64,000 nucleotides of DNA from Nereocystis luetkeana (Eukaryota > Sar > Phaeophyceae > Laminariales > Laminariaceae). Below, in pieces: positions 10,681 to 22,950 of the stretch. The DNA lies in assembly GCA_031213475.1 (NCBI GenBank), contig JARUPZ010000005.1, forward strand, positions 2,945,732 through 3,009,731, read 5' to 3'. The first letter of the stretch is position 1, and every line of letters starts with the position of its first letter. The notes beneath the pieces were generated by a model, which saw only the letters and a list, made by a program, of their open reading frames with translations, ran no database searches and had not been told where the DNA came from. The position numbers and the translations under genes were made by a program.

Positions 10681-12325
10681 TACCTCTACGTATTTATTTC
10701 CAGTACGAAATAATTAAAGTGAAACCGAGGTCAAATTTGAACCCGTAAACCACACACAATAATAACCATAGCAGCGGCCAAGACAGCCTCAAAACCGAGC
10801 GCCGGTTCCGTCATTCAGTGGTGCGTGAAAGAAGTTAGCAACGCTCTGGAATCGGCCGTCGTCGGCAGGCAGAAGTTATCGAATCGCTGTCTTGGTGTGT
10901 GGTGGTTGGTTGGGATTTTGTTTATCTTTTCAAAGCTCAGTCCCAGAATCAATACTACCCAAATCGTTTAGTGATATATACACAAACAAGCATATACCTG
11001 CGTGTCCGCGAGAGACACGCGGGGCACAGGGCGCAGTCCACGATGTGTCGGCTCTCGGGGAGGTGCAACACAGCAGACGAGGTTATTAGCTCGTCCGGCA
11101 CACCGGAAAAGCACGTCTTCGAGCTCTGTTAAAATTCGATGCCGCGTGACGACTCACGACGCTTCTGACATTTATTTGTTTTTCTTCTGAAAAGCTGTAC
11201 CAGTCAGTGTTAAAATATTGTACCAGTAGCATTTTTCCTGTTTTGCCGCGGGTACGGAAATATCCTCCTACGTGTTTTCGGCGCGCACCCGGACCTTGAA
11301 GGCCTCGAGTCAGTGTCCAACTCCACGACGCAATCTTCGAACTTCGAACTTCGAACAGCATTTTCGAGGCGTGTCCAACACACAACCGGCTTTCGTTCGA
11401 CAGCGATCTTTAGTCTGCTGGGCCGAAAGGGGCTGCCAGTGGCGCGATGGTGGAGACACAGCTACCGGCGATCACAGGGTACTACACACTTGCGAGTGAG
11501 AGCTGCGTATCTCGAAAACAAGCCCAATCGACTATTTATTATTGCAATACACTCGTACCTCGTACCAGTACGTAGCGTTTTTTGTAAACCATGTTGATGG
11601 TGCTATAAGTACAGGTAGGTATGGAACAAGCAATGCGCAATGGGCACGCCGAGAGTGAGGAGCACTTGGCTTCCTTTCCGGGGTCACTTATTGTACACGT
11701 ATGCAGCCTTTAACTTTGAGGATACGGCACAGCACTAGTTTCTGCGAAAGATCGATGTGAACCTCACAGCAGACGAGGATCTTGCTCTGACACCTGCTAG
11801 ATACAACTACTGTAGTGGATTAACATACCAGCCTAGTTTATAGTTCCAAACGAGAAAGCGAAAGCATGGCGGACAGATATATCAACAACTGTACGTCAAC
11901 AGACTCAAGCCCCCGACACATTTTTGCCTTGTAATGATGATGTCCACAGCGTACTTTTTAGGAGCAGATCCAGTAAGCACTAATAATGCGCACGGCACTC
12001 TCTTCCCCTTTTTGTTCAGCTGCCCCTGTTCAGCGCAGATCCAACCAGATCTCTATTTGCACACCAAAATAACTTTCGAACTCCAAGCTCGTTTTGGGGG
12101 GCAAACCACTTGTAATCAGTTTGCAGTCATGTTTGTTTGCAGTGCTGTTTCAGGGGAACATACACCAGTTACTACTAGTAATCAGAACCGAATATGGTGT
12201 GTAGGCATACCTGGTAGGGAAATACTTGGCTTTACGCACCAATCGTGGGTTCTGATTACCACGGCACCCCGTACTACAGCAGTGCATACAGCAGCACGTA
12301 CCTACCTGGTAAACGTTAACAACGC

Positions 12326-12452
12326 TATTTACGGGGGGGCATATACATAGGAAATGGAATCAGATATTGTCAATGAAAATAGCTACCTGGTACTAAATAT
12401 ATACCTGAACCTGGTAGGTTTTTGTGTGCATCGTAATTGTCCCCCGTATTAC
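12326..12452. mobile_element. Family 1 transposon, diverged copy upstream of gene A
   Basis: The ends TATTTACGGGGGGGCATA and TCCCCCGTATTACG match family 1, with the centre expanded by ACCTGGTA-rich sequence. It lies about 135 bp upstream of the gene A start codon. Confidence 0.5.
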
Positions 12453-12539
12453 GATATTATGGCGGAGCCTCCACCCGCTCACTCGACGAAAAGGAACTGA
12501 GAACATAAAAATACGCGACAATTCTCTCCGCGCCTCTCG

Positions 12540-12551
12540 GCATATATATGC
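12540..12551 (+). promoter_or_regulatory. TATA-like palindrome upstream of gene A
   Basis: GCATATATATGC lies 36 bp before the chosen start codon. The identical 12-mer is upstream of gene B. TATA-type placement is inferred; transcription starts are unknown. Confidence 0.4.
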
Positions 12552-12586
12552 CCCGCATCACAGGTGGTGCCTACGAGAGGATATGC

Positions 12587-12888
12587 ATGACGCGACAGTA
12601 CACCGCACATAAAAGATCGGTGACACCACCACCACCACCGTCATCATGGTCATCGTCATCAAGGCGGTTCGCGTTCTTGATCGCCGTTCTCTTTGCCGCA
12701 TCAGCGACCACCGCGGCAGCGCAGAGCGATAACTGTGTAGCTTACAACACGTCTTCTTCGGCTGGGAACCTGTGGGACGCTACGATCGCTCATCCGACCT
12801 ACTTTACTTGTGCGGAAGACGGCTTCATCGTGGCGGTGGAATCAACATCCAACTCTTCTGTCAACCCTCTCGATGGGCTATCATGGAC
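12587..12888 (+). CDS. Gene A exon 1 (signal peptide, ectodomain segment 1)
   Basis: 302 nt ending in a split codon at TCATGGAC|GTAAGT. It encodes the signal peptide, then DNC, YFTC and the conserved GLSWT. The N-terminal region before the hydrophobic core is long (27 residues, with a run of prolines), so the true start may be elsewhere. Confidence 0.8.
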
Positions 12889-15800
12889 GTAAGTACTACC
12901 ACGGTGACTTACAAAGTAGTTTGCTCGTATCTACCACGACGTATAATATATATGTACGTGCTACAGGTTTTTGCAGCATCCCTTGGTGTCGGAGAGAGGG
13001 GCGAGGAGGGGGGGCGGCAGCAGTCGATAGAAAGCCTGGTACGCAATTTGGGTCGCGCATCTGTATCGAACCACAGAATAACAATAATACATGGAGAAAT
13101 ATTTACTCGCCATGACGGGCAAATTATTTTTCGGGTGGGTCATCGCTTCCCCGCTTCATCATGATCGAGATATTTCAGGGCACACATATTTTTTTGTCTG
13201 TAGGGTCTATTAACGGCGCATGTTGCCGCGGGTGGGGGGTATATTACTAACTTGCATGATCTATCTCGGGGCGTTCATACTGCGGGTAGCGCAGCATGCA
13301 TTGCTGGTGCTACTTTTACCAATCCGCCCGAGGATATATATTAAAAAAAAGTGCTCACCTCGCTCAGCAGATTACATGAAGAGGACAGCATGTTAACCTG
13401 TCTGGGTCGCATCTACACTCGTACGCAGATTCTGCATAATAACATCGTAACGGCAGGACCTAGGTGAGGGGCTACTTGTAGATTGCCCAGACCACGCCAT
13501 GTCCGACGTGTGGAGGTTTCCCGACGGGAGTTCGTGCTTCGCCTTCCACTGCTCGCTGCTGCTGTCAATGTGCGAACCCGAACCCGGGTGGCGAAGGAGA
13601 GGTACTGGTAGACCTCCAGAAATAGACGTTATAGCTGGATACTCCTGCAATTCCTTTGAAATATTTTGTTCCAGGTACGAGTGGTATATTATACCGTATG
13701 ATACGTGAAGAGGTAAAGCAGAGTGTGACACCATTCCCCGTATACCCGTACCCACGAGTACTGCCGTATTGATACTTAGTGCCTAATAATAATGCGTGGT
13801 ACGTTTTGTGTTACACCTGGTCGTGCAGTAAATTTTCCAAGATTAAATATACCGGTACCTGGTATAAAATATACCAGGTAATTATATATTATTATTCCTC
13901 TTGCCATCAGACAATGTGCAGCATGATCTTCAACATGGATCACTCATAACTTTCCCGAAAGAAGAAAACCTCGGAAACAAAAGGAAACCCATGCACCAAG
14001 TCTACCTCCCTTCCGTGCCAACTTTCAGCTTGTCTACTCTATTTGCTGTATATTTTCTGAAATCGGGGAGACGAAAGCCGGAATGGTTCAATTAGGAAAA
14101 AATTGAAAACAAAATATATATATATTAAAAAAACTTCGATTTTAGTAATAATAGCGCAAAAGTGTCGTGGGGCGTGTGACTTCAACTGAGAATAATTTAG
14201 TCCATTCTGGTGGGGCAGACACCAGAAAAAAATGTCTATTTCACGCTATTATTACCTTTCTTTATGGATACCAAACAGTCCTTGTATTTTCATCCAGATA
14301 GGAATATAGTTGGAAGACTAGCACGCGGGTGCGAGGACAACCCGTGTATCCCCTGGAAGGCGGGCAGGGGAGAGACTCTGCGGGAGAAGGATTGATAACT
14401 CCACCGATACTGCAGGAACGTACGTATCCGATAACATTCACTGTGTGTAGCTGCAAGAAAATGCCCCCCCACCAACCACGCGGGGTGCAGTCTGTCGATC
14501 TTTACTACTTTATCGTCCAGAAACCAACAATCCCGCGCTAATTAATTCCAAGTGTTTTGACCCCGCAAGGGCAGTGCATATTTAAAATGGCTGAGAGGTC
14601 TCGTGCGCGATGTCCGCTACGGTCGCTCGAGGCCTAATATTATGCACAAGGACTCACGGCAAGTCGAACACGCACGCAACCCCCAGAATAGAAATGGTGA
14701 AGAGGCTGTGGACCAGGGGGAAATTGTGGGTTTCCCTCGAGATCATCAACACCCCCTACAGCTCAGACATGCATATATATATAATAAATATATGCGCATG
14801 CACTTGGCACCGCTACAAGTCTTATTTTTGGGCCTCTCTGTCGACTGGGCTCCTTAAGTGAGGTAAGGCTTGTCCCTATCACTAGTGTGCTGTAGTTTGT
14901 TTAATAATGTTTGGACCACATCACTCTCACTTTCCAGCTCAACCATTGCAGTCGGATTTTTTACCCCCGGCGGCATTCTCAACCATTTTGTCAGTGGAGG
15001 CGTCGTCGCAGCAGGTATATTTTCTCCCCGTCTCCCCCCAAGCACACTACTTGCCTCCGCTTTTTTCGAGCATATATATGGCAGTGTTCAGTATTCCCAC
15101 CCCGCTCGTCGATTTGCCGTATCTAGTAGAAACACGGTTTCTTACGTATCGTGTGCAAATAAATATCGAGCGAAACAATAGTTACCTCCCGGGAAAGGTA
15201 TTGCACGCATGATAATCCCTTTAAACCTGTAGAGAGATGATGCATAGCTAGCATAATTCACAAGGTATCCCTTCGGATGCTTTCGAACGCGGTGTGACGT
15301 GAGGCAAAAGCCCAATGACGCTCTATGCACCTGTTAAAGCGAAAGGGTCCAACAGCCTTCGAAGTCTTGGGGTATTTACAGCCCAAAATCGAAAGGCGCG
15401 ACGACCAGCGAAAGGAAATCGGTATGCATTCACTTATACCAGGTATATACCTATATATATATATGCTGGGGTGTTTTCAGGATAAAATGCGGCCGGTTGT
15501 CCCCTCCCGACTCGCGAGTTATATTTAGCCGTGATGCAGGTTTCCGCCGACCACAAATGATTGATATCAACCCGCAGGTGCTCTGGCGGGGATGTGATCG
15601 GCTCACTCAGCAGCGATGCCGTGGCCGAGGACTCCGTGTCATTCACGGTAGCCATCGCGGAAGTCAAAACGAAAGTTGAAGACCTCGAGGCTTTTCCCTA
15701 TCTTGGCGACATGTCCATCGGAGGATACGATATTGACGCCGATGGGGCCGGTGTATCGTTCTCGTGGAAAGGTCCTCTCGGGTGAGTCCGAGGAGATGCA

Positions 15801-18800
15801 GAGTTGATGGCTCCCGGTATTGAAGCTTGCTAGGGCACGGGTATGGCGGTGGCACATCTTGACCCTTTTAGGACTGCAGTCTCGTTCTGGGGACAAGTTA
15901 CTTAGAGTTTGACTGGTTTGTCCCCAAAACGAGACTGCGGTTGGTTCTAAAAGCCAAACAACTATTTCTGACTGCTGACGCGGCTCCTCGACTGAAACAC
16001 TACCCGATACCGTCTATCTCATTTTTTTTCACAAATATAAGATAGTTTGAGCACCATCTACGATAGCCCGAGGGTGATAAAGGCGTCCGTCGTTTCCGTA
16101 GCATTTTTTTTTTTCAATAGAAATACAGAGCTGTCCAAGGGAATGCCTTCAGGATAACAGGTGCTCGTACTTCGACGGTGCGTAGTAGTACACGTCTATT
16201 CGGCTCGCGTACGAGTCGGTTTGAATGGCCTTCTCGTGTGTTCTACCACAGTACAACAGCAGAGGCCTCCCCGTGAGACTTCGTTGTAGGGGGGCTGTTT
16301 TGAGGTTTGCCGTGGCATCTACACATCGGGTGCCGTGCCCATGGTTGGGGAGGCGGATCAGGTGGACCGATTCGGACACAGAACACGGCAGGGAGGTGCA
16401 CCTCGGTCGGGAATAAGTTCTATGTCATGCCAGCGCATCGCCCATGAAAAGGCTCGGATAAAAACAAAACGCTCCTAGTCTGCGAGGACAAATCTCACGG
16501 AGTACGGTATAGGCTCCATATCGAAATTGTTTGTGGAAACGAATGATCTTGGATACAGTGTACTGTAGTTCCTCTGTCAAGAAGACCCATCAGTCAAAAA
16601 CATTTGCCTCGCAGAACAGAAAGTGCTGCGCGTACCGTGTAGTGCCCATCCAATGGTTGTCGCGGAACGCCGTTTTTACGGGGGCCTAACTCTAATAGGT
16701 TAACACAACAGTATGCTCTAGACAGCAACATAATTTCCTGAATGCCGCCATTTCGTCTTGCAGATCTGCTGCCGACTAGCGAAGCAGAGAGGAGGGCGAC
16801 ATGCAATGCCTGTGGTTTCCTTAGCAAGCCCGAAAGTACAATATCGCAAGCGATGACGGCAATAGGCAGCCGATGCAGGAAAGGGCTTGCACTACCACTC
16901 TACACCCAAAACCAAGCGGTTATTGTGTGGGAATTGTTCACAAGTGTCGGACAGATAGGTCATGATCTAGACAATCTGTGCAGATAGATCCCCTTGATCC
17001 TAGTCTTTCGATAAGAGGTGTTGTGCAGGATCGGTGCGTATCCCGTAGTGCAGATCCAACCCAGGAAGCATGTGTACGGTAGATGAGATAATGCGGGTTA
17101 CACGGTTCCCACTTGGTAAACATGAGCGAGTTCATACAAATCAGAGCAACATCTCTGCCCTAAAAGAGATACTCGGTACCCGGTATAGATTAGTCAAGTG
17201 GAAATCGTCGATTTGTCGGAGAGGTATGGAAACTGTTAGGATACACGAAAAGCCTATCACGCTCCTTCTGCAGTCGCTCACACCGTACGAACGTGTCGGC
17301 GGTGTTTCCCCCCCCTCTTGTTTGCTTTGCGCGCAGGGACTTTGACGACGACGATGTTGCCCTCCCGGGCACGTCGTCATCTTCCTGCGGCAATGACTCG
17401 TTTGCAACAGGCGTGACGGTGTGGTCGTCCACCAAGTTTGTGTACGGAGTTGTTCTGGAGTGCGCAGACGTCACGACAACGTGTACGCCCCCGAACTACC
17501 CTGCCAGTCTCATCCAAGGTGCGCCCCCGGAGAAGGTATGGGGGGGCACCTAGGGGGTGGTGCATCATTTTTTGGGCGGGCTCCTCACATAAGCCGATGA
17601 GCCGGAGCTCGATATCTCACGCGAAACGTGGTGAAAAAGACTTGTTGCGAGCTGGGGAATCAACCTAGATAGGGGATCCCTTTTGTCTTACGGGATCCAC
17701 GTTTGCCTCAGGGGATCCCCTCTCGTATTACGGGATACCCTCTCGCCTTAGGGGGTCCCGGCTCTCCTTAGGGGATCCCCAATCACCCTAGGGGATCCCC
17801 ACCCACTTTCGATGATCCCCCACAAGCTTAGTGGACCCCCAACAGGCTTGAGGGATGCCCTCTTGCCTTAGGGGGTCCCCAATAGGCTGAGGGAATCTCC
17901 TAAGGCAAATGCGGATCCCGTAAGGCAAAAATATCCCCTAACTAGGGGGATCCCCTAACTTGCAACATGGCTTCGAAGAAGGTCGTTCGCGCGACCCGAT
18001 GAAGATGTATCTGCTCTAGACTCCTGAAACCCATTATTCTGTTCTAGCAACAGTATCATAAACCGTGTAGTTTTTCGCTTGGAGAGCGCTCAACTCAAAC
18101 CGCGGCCATAAACTGGAGAGCCTAAAAAGCGCAAACCCCAACATACTGGCAGCCGTGGGATGAGTGCCCCTGACGTAAGCGCCCCAGCGGCTATACAACA
18201 GCAGCTCTCATTTGGGACCCGCCGTCGTGTACGCGCTTGTTTGGTTTTTGTTGAGTGCTCTCGAACGGCGGTATCCACACTGCCTCATCGTGCGTCTCGT
18301 CACGGCGCGCGCTCGGGTAGGTATTGGCTGCACTTCTCGGCGCAAAACGTATTACCTTGACTGAGGGAGCTCCTCACCTGTAGAGCGATGCCTTTCTATG
18401 AGTGGTGCCACATTTTCTGCGCTCCTTGCATGATGAGATCAATGTCTTACCGGAAACGTTTTGACTCTGAAAAATCGAGCTTGCGCAAGCTGACCAGCAC
18501 TTCTTTGCGCTGCCACGATTACGTATGCAGCCCCAAACCATATGCACCGCTGCCGAGGCGAATACGTTAAAGTAACCGCTGTACTAATAGTTGTTCGTTC
18601 GAGGAACTGAACCGGTCAGAAAATGTTGAGTCCAAAAGCGCGAACCCCTTTATTACCATGGGAAGAGTCTGAAGAGCTACGTACACCAACTATCATTGAA
18701 TTCGATGAATATTTTGTCTTGCACGAGACTCGTCAGACACCTGTTCACTATTCGTCGCCCGTGGGAGTTTGTACTGGTCTTAGCGTGTTCTTGTAATCAA

Positions 18801-21119
18801 CGGGGATCTCCCGTCCTTTCATCATAGCGCGTCGACGCGGTACGTATATGGATGGGTTTGGTTTGCAGATTTGTTGCGGCCTCTCACTTGAAGAATTTGA
18901 ATATTTGTTGTCGTATTTCAGACTCCTATCATAGCACGGGCCGCTCGCACTCTGCACCAAGTATATGTTTTGCTATATGGACTGACGGGCAGAAAAAGGA
19001 GAGCGAAACTAATCTTTTGTTCCGGGAGGTATGGGGTGTAACGACCCTTCTTTTATCAATGCCCGAGAAGCATACGCGACCGCGTACTTTCCGTCGTAGG
19101 CACCGCAGATAGACACAAACTCCGACGTTTCATGCTTGCAGTGTAGGGGGTTGATTGCATCAAAACGTGGCTAAATATGCCCCGTAATCCGGCTCGACAC
19201 TCGACCCCACGTATGTACATTCTCGTAACTCTCGCAGGCCTGGAACCACGTCTCCTGCTTCTTTCCGTTTATCCCGCGCGATGAATGTTTACCCCACCGC
19301 AATATATATAATACATGTGTGTGCATAAACGCAGATGATGACGATGCTGGGTCTGGATCCGCCGCCGATGCGAAAACCCTGACTCCTTCCCCGAGCGCCG
19401 CCTTCGCCGCCGACCCGCCAAACGCTTACGGTGAGACCGTGCCTAGCACCGCCACGCCAAGCCCATCTGTGAGCGCTGGGCCCACGACCGACACACCAAA
19501 CCCTTCCGCGAGCACCGTGGTCTCCACCAACACACCCGGTCCTTCTGAGAACACGGCAGCCACGACCACGCACACACCAAGCCCTTCTACCAGCACCATG
19601 ACCACCAGCAACACACCTAGCCCGTCCGAGGGCACCGTGGCCACCACAAACAGGCCGAGCTTTCCTGGGGGCATGGAAGGGCCTGCCGCAGGCACGCCAA
19701 GCCCTTCTGCGAGCTCCACTTCCGACGGCGGCGATGACGCCGCACCAACCTCTCCCGCGACAAGCGTGTCTTCAGGCGAATCGTCTACTTCTTCTGTGAG
19801 CCCCATGGTGATCGTTGGCGCCTCCGTCGCCGGGGGGCTTTTCTTTCTGGCCGTGTGCGTCGGCGCGGCGTGCTGCTTTTTGCGTCGGGATGAAAGGAAA
19901 ATGCGGCAGCCCGTTGCACCCCGGGACACGTTTGGGACACCAGCGGCGGCTGCTGGCGGGCAGCAGAGAGACGGCGCCCGCACCTATATAAGAGGAGGAG
20001 ACGTGACGCACGTGACGCGTGCAAGCGCAGGTGAGGTGACTCGGACCCCCCCCCCCCTCTCCCCTTGATACACGAGACAGTAGCGAGAACAGATATCACC
20101 ATATCCTACAGGAGGGGGGGATGGATGGCAGCCACAGACTGTAAAAACGAAAATGGGTAGGGTTTTCGTTGTATTTCTGTGGAAATATATTTATGAGACA
20201 AAATGTACATTTCGAGCGCCCCACATGTTGGAGGTATCTCTACCAAGAGTACGAACGGTGCTCCTATTCCAAAGGGATGCATGGTTAATGGTGAAATGAC
20301 TAAGGCGAGCGAAAAATGAGCACGCCCCCCCTCTCCCCCCCCCCTCCCTTTACGACTCAATCAAGGTGGCAAATGTGGACATAATTAGTTCAAGTGTTGG
20401 CTCATGTGCAACACCAGCAATAGTATTATCGATGTACTTGAACCTCGGCTACGCCCTGCGCCCTTTCCCTTCCGCTATGTCATTGTATGATGACAAGAAA
20501 AACGTGTTGCCCTCTCGATCGCTTCCAATCTCCTATCGTTTGTGAAATCCTGTGTTTTGCTAAACGCGTCAACACTCTTGGAAAGGCGTGTAGGCCTTTC
20601 TCGTGTATGACTTTCGAGCGAACACGTTAGTTGCCAAGATTGAGCCCCTTCCTCCTGCCGTCAGCTAGGGTGCTACAGCGGTCAATTGTTTGACTCTAAA
20701 GAGCACGCATAAGACAATCGAGCAGCTCTGCTAGAGCTGCGCTGATACTAACAGACCCGGTAGTGAGACGCAATGCCATCGCGTTTTCAATCTTGTGTAG
20801 TTGGCCAAAAGAGAACGCAGCGCGTTTTCTCCTCGGTCCATCAGTAAATCTCTCGCTTACGGACAAGAATGCTGGCAGCTGCAACTATTAATACTACATA
20901 TCACACCATAGCACACCCTAGACTACAATCCACACTCATGAACGCCCGTCGCCTCAACATGTATATCGAATAATTTGAGCTAAGATTCGCGACCCCACCC
21001 CCATCTCCCCCCCCCGGAACCCCTCCTCGTACGGTTTTGGCCCTTTGGAAGTTGGCCCTGTCCCTGCGAGAGATCTACCGCCACCGTATTCCGACCATCC
21101 ACGGTATTACCCAGCGTGA
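12587..21119 (+). CDS. Gene A: PPxY-tailed single-pass surface protein with P/S/T stalk
   Basis: Five exons: 12587-12888, 15578-15781, 17337-17518, 19335-20030 and 21052-21119, 1452 nt in all, giving 483 residues with phases 2, 2, 1, 1. Residues about 28-46 form a signal peptide (FAFLIAVLFAASATTAAAQ). The ectodomain is about 47-229 with cysteines at 50, 75, 102, 186, 211 and 218 and several NxS/T sites. The stalk (230-385) has repeats of the type TPSPSxSTxxTTN. The helix is about 388-411, followed by CCFLRRDERK and DTFGTP, and the tail ends with PPPYSDHP. I chose the start at 12587 because the earlier ATG at 12548 lies inside a TATA-like palindrome. Gene A is the only plus-strand copy and looks intact. 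The function is unknown; a receptor or adhesin with a WW-domain partner inside the cell is inferred. Confidence 0.8.
15578..15781 (+). CDS. Gene A exon 2 (ectodomain segment 2)
   Basis: 204 nt between CCGCAG and GTGAGT, phase 2 in and out, the same length as gene D exon 2. It encodes CSGGDVIGS, VSFTVAIAEVKTKV, MSIGGYDIDADG and KGPLG. Confidence 0.88.
15860..15953. mobile_element. Family 2 MITE, diverged copy in gene A intron 2
   Basis: Arms GACCCTTTTAGGACTGCAGT and CTGCGGTTGGTTCTAAAAG enclose TCTCGTTCTGGGGACAAG and its inverse. Confidence 0.65.
17337..17518 (+). CDS. Gene A exon 3 (ectodomain segment 3)
   Basis: 182 nt, identical in length to exon 3 of B and D. Acceptor GCGCAG is preceded by a strong pyrimidine tract; donor CAAG|GTGCGC. 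It encodes an acidic start (DFDDDD), SFATGVTVWSS, VYGVVLEC and TCTPPNYP. Confidence 0.88.
17668..17962. repeat. Minisatellite of GGGGATCCCC units in gene A intron 3
   Basis: About a dozen imperfect units of 25-28 bp centred on the palindrome GGGGATCCCC with CTTGCCTTA-type spacers. Later units are partly inverted. Confidence 0.75.
19335..20030 (+). CDS. Gene A exon 4 (stalk, transmembrane helix, DTFGTP)
   Basis: Starts after AACGCAG and ends at GCGCAG|GTGAGG, a donor that sits at the same place in B and D. It encodes about eight stalk repeats, the helix VIVGASVAGGLFFLAVCVG, the basic stop-transfer and DTFGTP. Reading past the donor the frame closes at 20068, so an unspliced end there is possible. 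Confidence 0.82.
21052..21119 (+). CDS. Gene A exon 5 (PPxY tail)
   Basis: 68 nt after CCCTTTGGAAG, an acceptor nearly identical to those of D (CCCTTTGGCAG) and B (CCCTTTCGGCAG). It encodes GPVPARDLPPPYSDHPRYYPA and TGA, with the right phase to join exon 4. Confidence 0.7.
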
Positions 21120-21239
21120 CCACCGCACCCTTGAAGCTACTGTGGTATTGGGCTCATTTGCGCTGCACGGCGTGGGAAATCGAGTGCCGGAGTTTCGGGC
21201 GTGTTGGTCAGCGCCAGACAGACAAAGGAGCTGAGAGGG

Positions 21240-21262
21240 AGGCAGGGAGAGAGAAGGAGAGA

Positions 21263-21301
<39 letters not shown>
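21240..21301. repeat. (GA)n microsatellite
   Basis: Purine GA repeat about 120 bp downstream of gene A exon 5. Confidence 0.95.
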
Positions 21302-22795
21302 CAAAACACCCTGTTGATGCTTCTCATGCTACGATCGACGCGACGTGCCACGAGATAGGAGGAACGCACGTTTTGGCAGTCGGAGAGCATAGGTCTGACT
21401 GGCTCCCCCCGCCTGAGGGACTACACTCACAGTATCGTTGGGTTTTCATTTGTAACAAATCTTCCATTTTCCATTATACACCCGACTCTAGGGACATGGA
21501 ATTGTTCGTGTACAATGCTCAAGGGTCTCTCTAGAGCCAGTCATTGGGGGGAGCTTTAGGCCTCCGCACGCGAGAACTTGACGATTTTCCTAATTTTTAT
21601 TTTGCACCAGGAGAGGAATGCTATGCGTTCCTGGCTTTTTGCCCTCCGTCAAATCTCTTTGATTTTTGTTTTTTAGAAAAACAGGAAACCCAAAGGAAAA
21701 TATATTCCATATTAAGTGTCCTTAGCACAGGCTCGGCGTGAACTACAGAGTCGCCGCACTGTAGGGGTTACACGTTTTGGGCCTAAGCTTTCTGACCAAT
21801 TGGGCCCCTTAAGTGAGGAACTCCCAGTTAGGATGAAATTTGTACTCGTCCATTCGTTTTAGGACTACTAGCGCATACAAGTGCCGGTTGGGTGGCACGA
21901 ACGAAATTCTTTCAAGTGTTGTATCGGGGGAGATACTGAGCTCCTAATGTTAGGGGCTCAGGGACGTCTGGTGCACCCCTACTGTGGGATGGCTCTACTA
22001 CGATAAGGATGTTTCTGATATCAACTTAGCCTCCCGGCGTAAAAAGCTCAACACTATCAATTAGCGAGTAAAAGCTGACCTGTTTATTCGAAAAAACGGC
22101 AGCTCAATCCGGATCGGGGTGTAAAGCTCATGCCAGGTACAGGGACAGGCGCTGCAGCAGGGGGGTCGTTTGTTGTGTCCTTTTGTTTCCAGCTGACTAC
22201 AGTCACTCGGCCAAGTGACTGCCTAATTTCGTCTCCCCGAATTCAGAAGATAGATAAGTCCCTCCGATTCGTCCCAGTTCAAGTTATTTTTCTTCGGTAT
22301 GATTGTCGCGGTCAATCAGACAATGTTCGCAATTTGGATACCCGTTTGTTTTTCGCGACATGCACCGTCACGAGAATATTTGCTATTCTGTGACAACAAC
22401 GTATCCTTGCGTCCAAACTTTCCACCCGAGTGGCGTAAGCGCAGCAGCCAAGATGATGGCATCACCCCCCCCCCCCCCCCTACCGTATGTAGCACCAGTT
22501 TTCTACCTGTAGGGTACTTTCCGAGTAGAGGAGACAGACCGCCAGAAAGTAGTTCCAGCAAAAAACTATTGTCGACATTGTTCACGAACGAGCTTTCCGT
22601 GTTTCGGCCTCGGCAAAACAAAGTCTTCGGAATAGCTCACCAGGATTCTGTTTTTCTAGAAATGCCTGGAATGTTTCCAGGACCCACAGCTGCCAAGGAA
22701 TGTCAGCAAGCAGTGTATGCTTTCGTTCCCGGACGTGGCCGGGAGAGTAGCCTGTTCCAGGTGTCGAAGATGACGGTAGTGACGCTTATTGGGAT

Positions 22796-22811
22796 GATGA
22801 TGATGAGGAGA

Positions 22812-22843
<32 letters not shown>

Positions 22844-22950
22844 AATAAGATAACCATACTGTATGAAGATCATGGTGATCAATCACGATGACGGCAGTCG
22901 TGATGATGATAATGATGATGACGATGATGATGACGATGATATGATAGCAT
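22796..22950. repeat. (GAT)n microsatellites
   Basis: Two GATGAT-rich blocks, 22796-22851 and about 22900-22945, separated by unique sequence. Confidence 0.92.

Larger units (their letters stand above)
8931..12325. other. Intergenic region between divergent genes C and A
   Basis: It contains the presumed promoters of both genes and the telomere-motif foldback (10086-10528). Nothing else is recognisable. Genes C and A are transcribed away from each other. Confidence 0.5.

Noticed and set aside
17668..17962. Possible CRISPR array
   Set aside because: Units vary, spacers are also repetitive and the sequence is nuclear eukaryotic. It is a minisatellite.
19426..19983. Minus-strand ORF of 185 codons
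   Set aside because: Antisense shadow of gene A exon 4.
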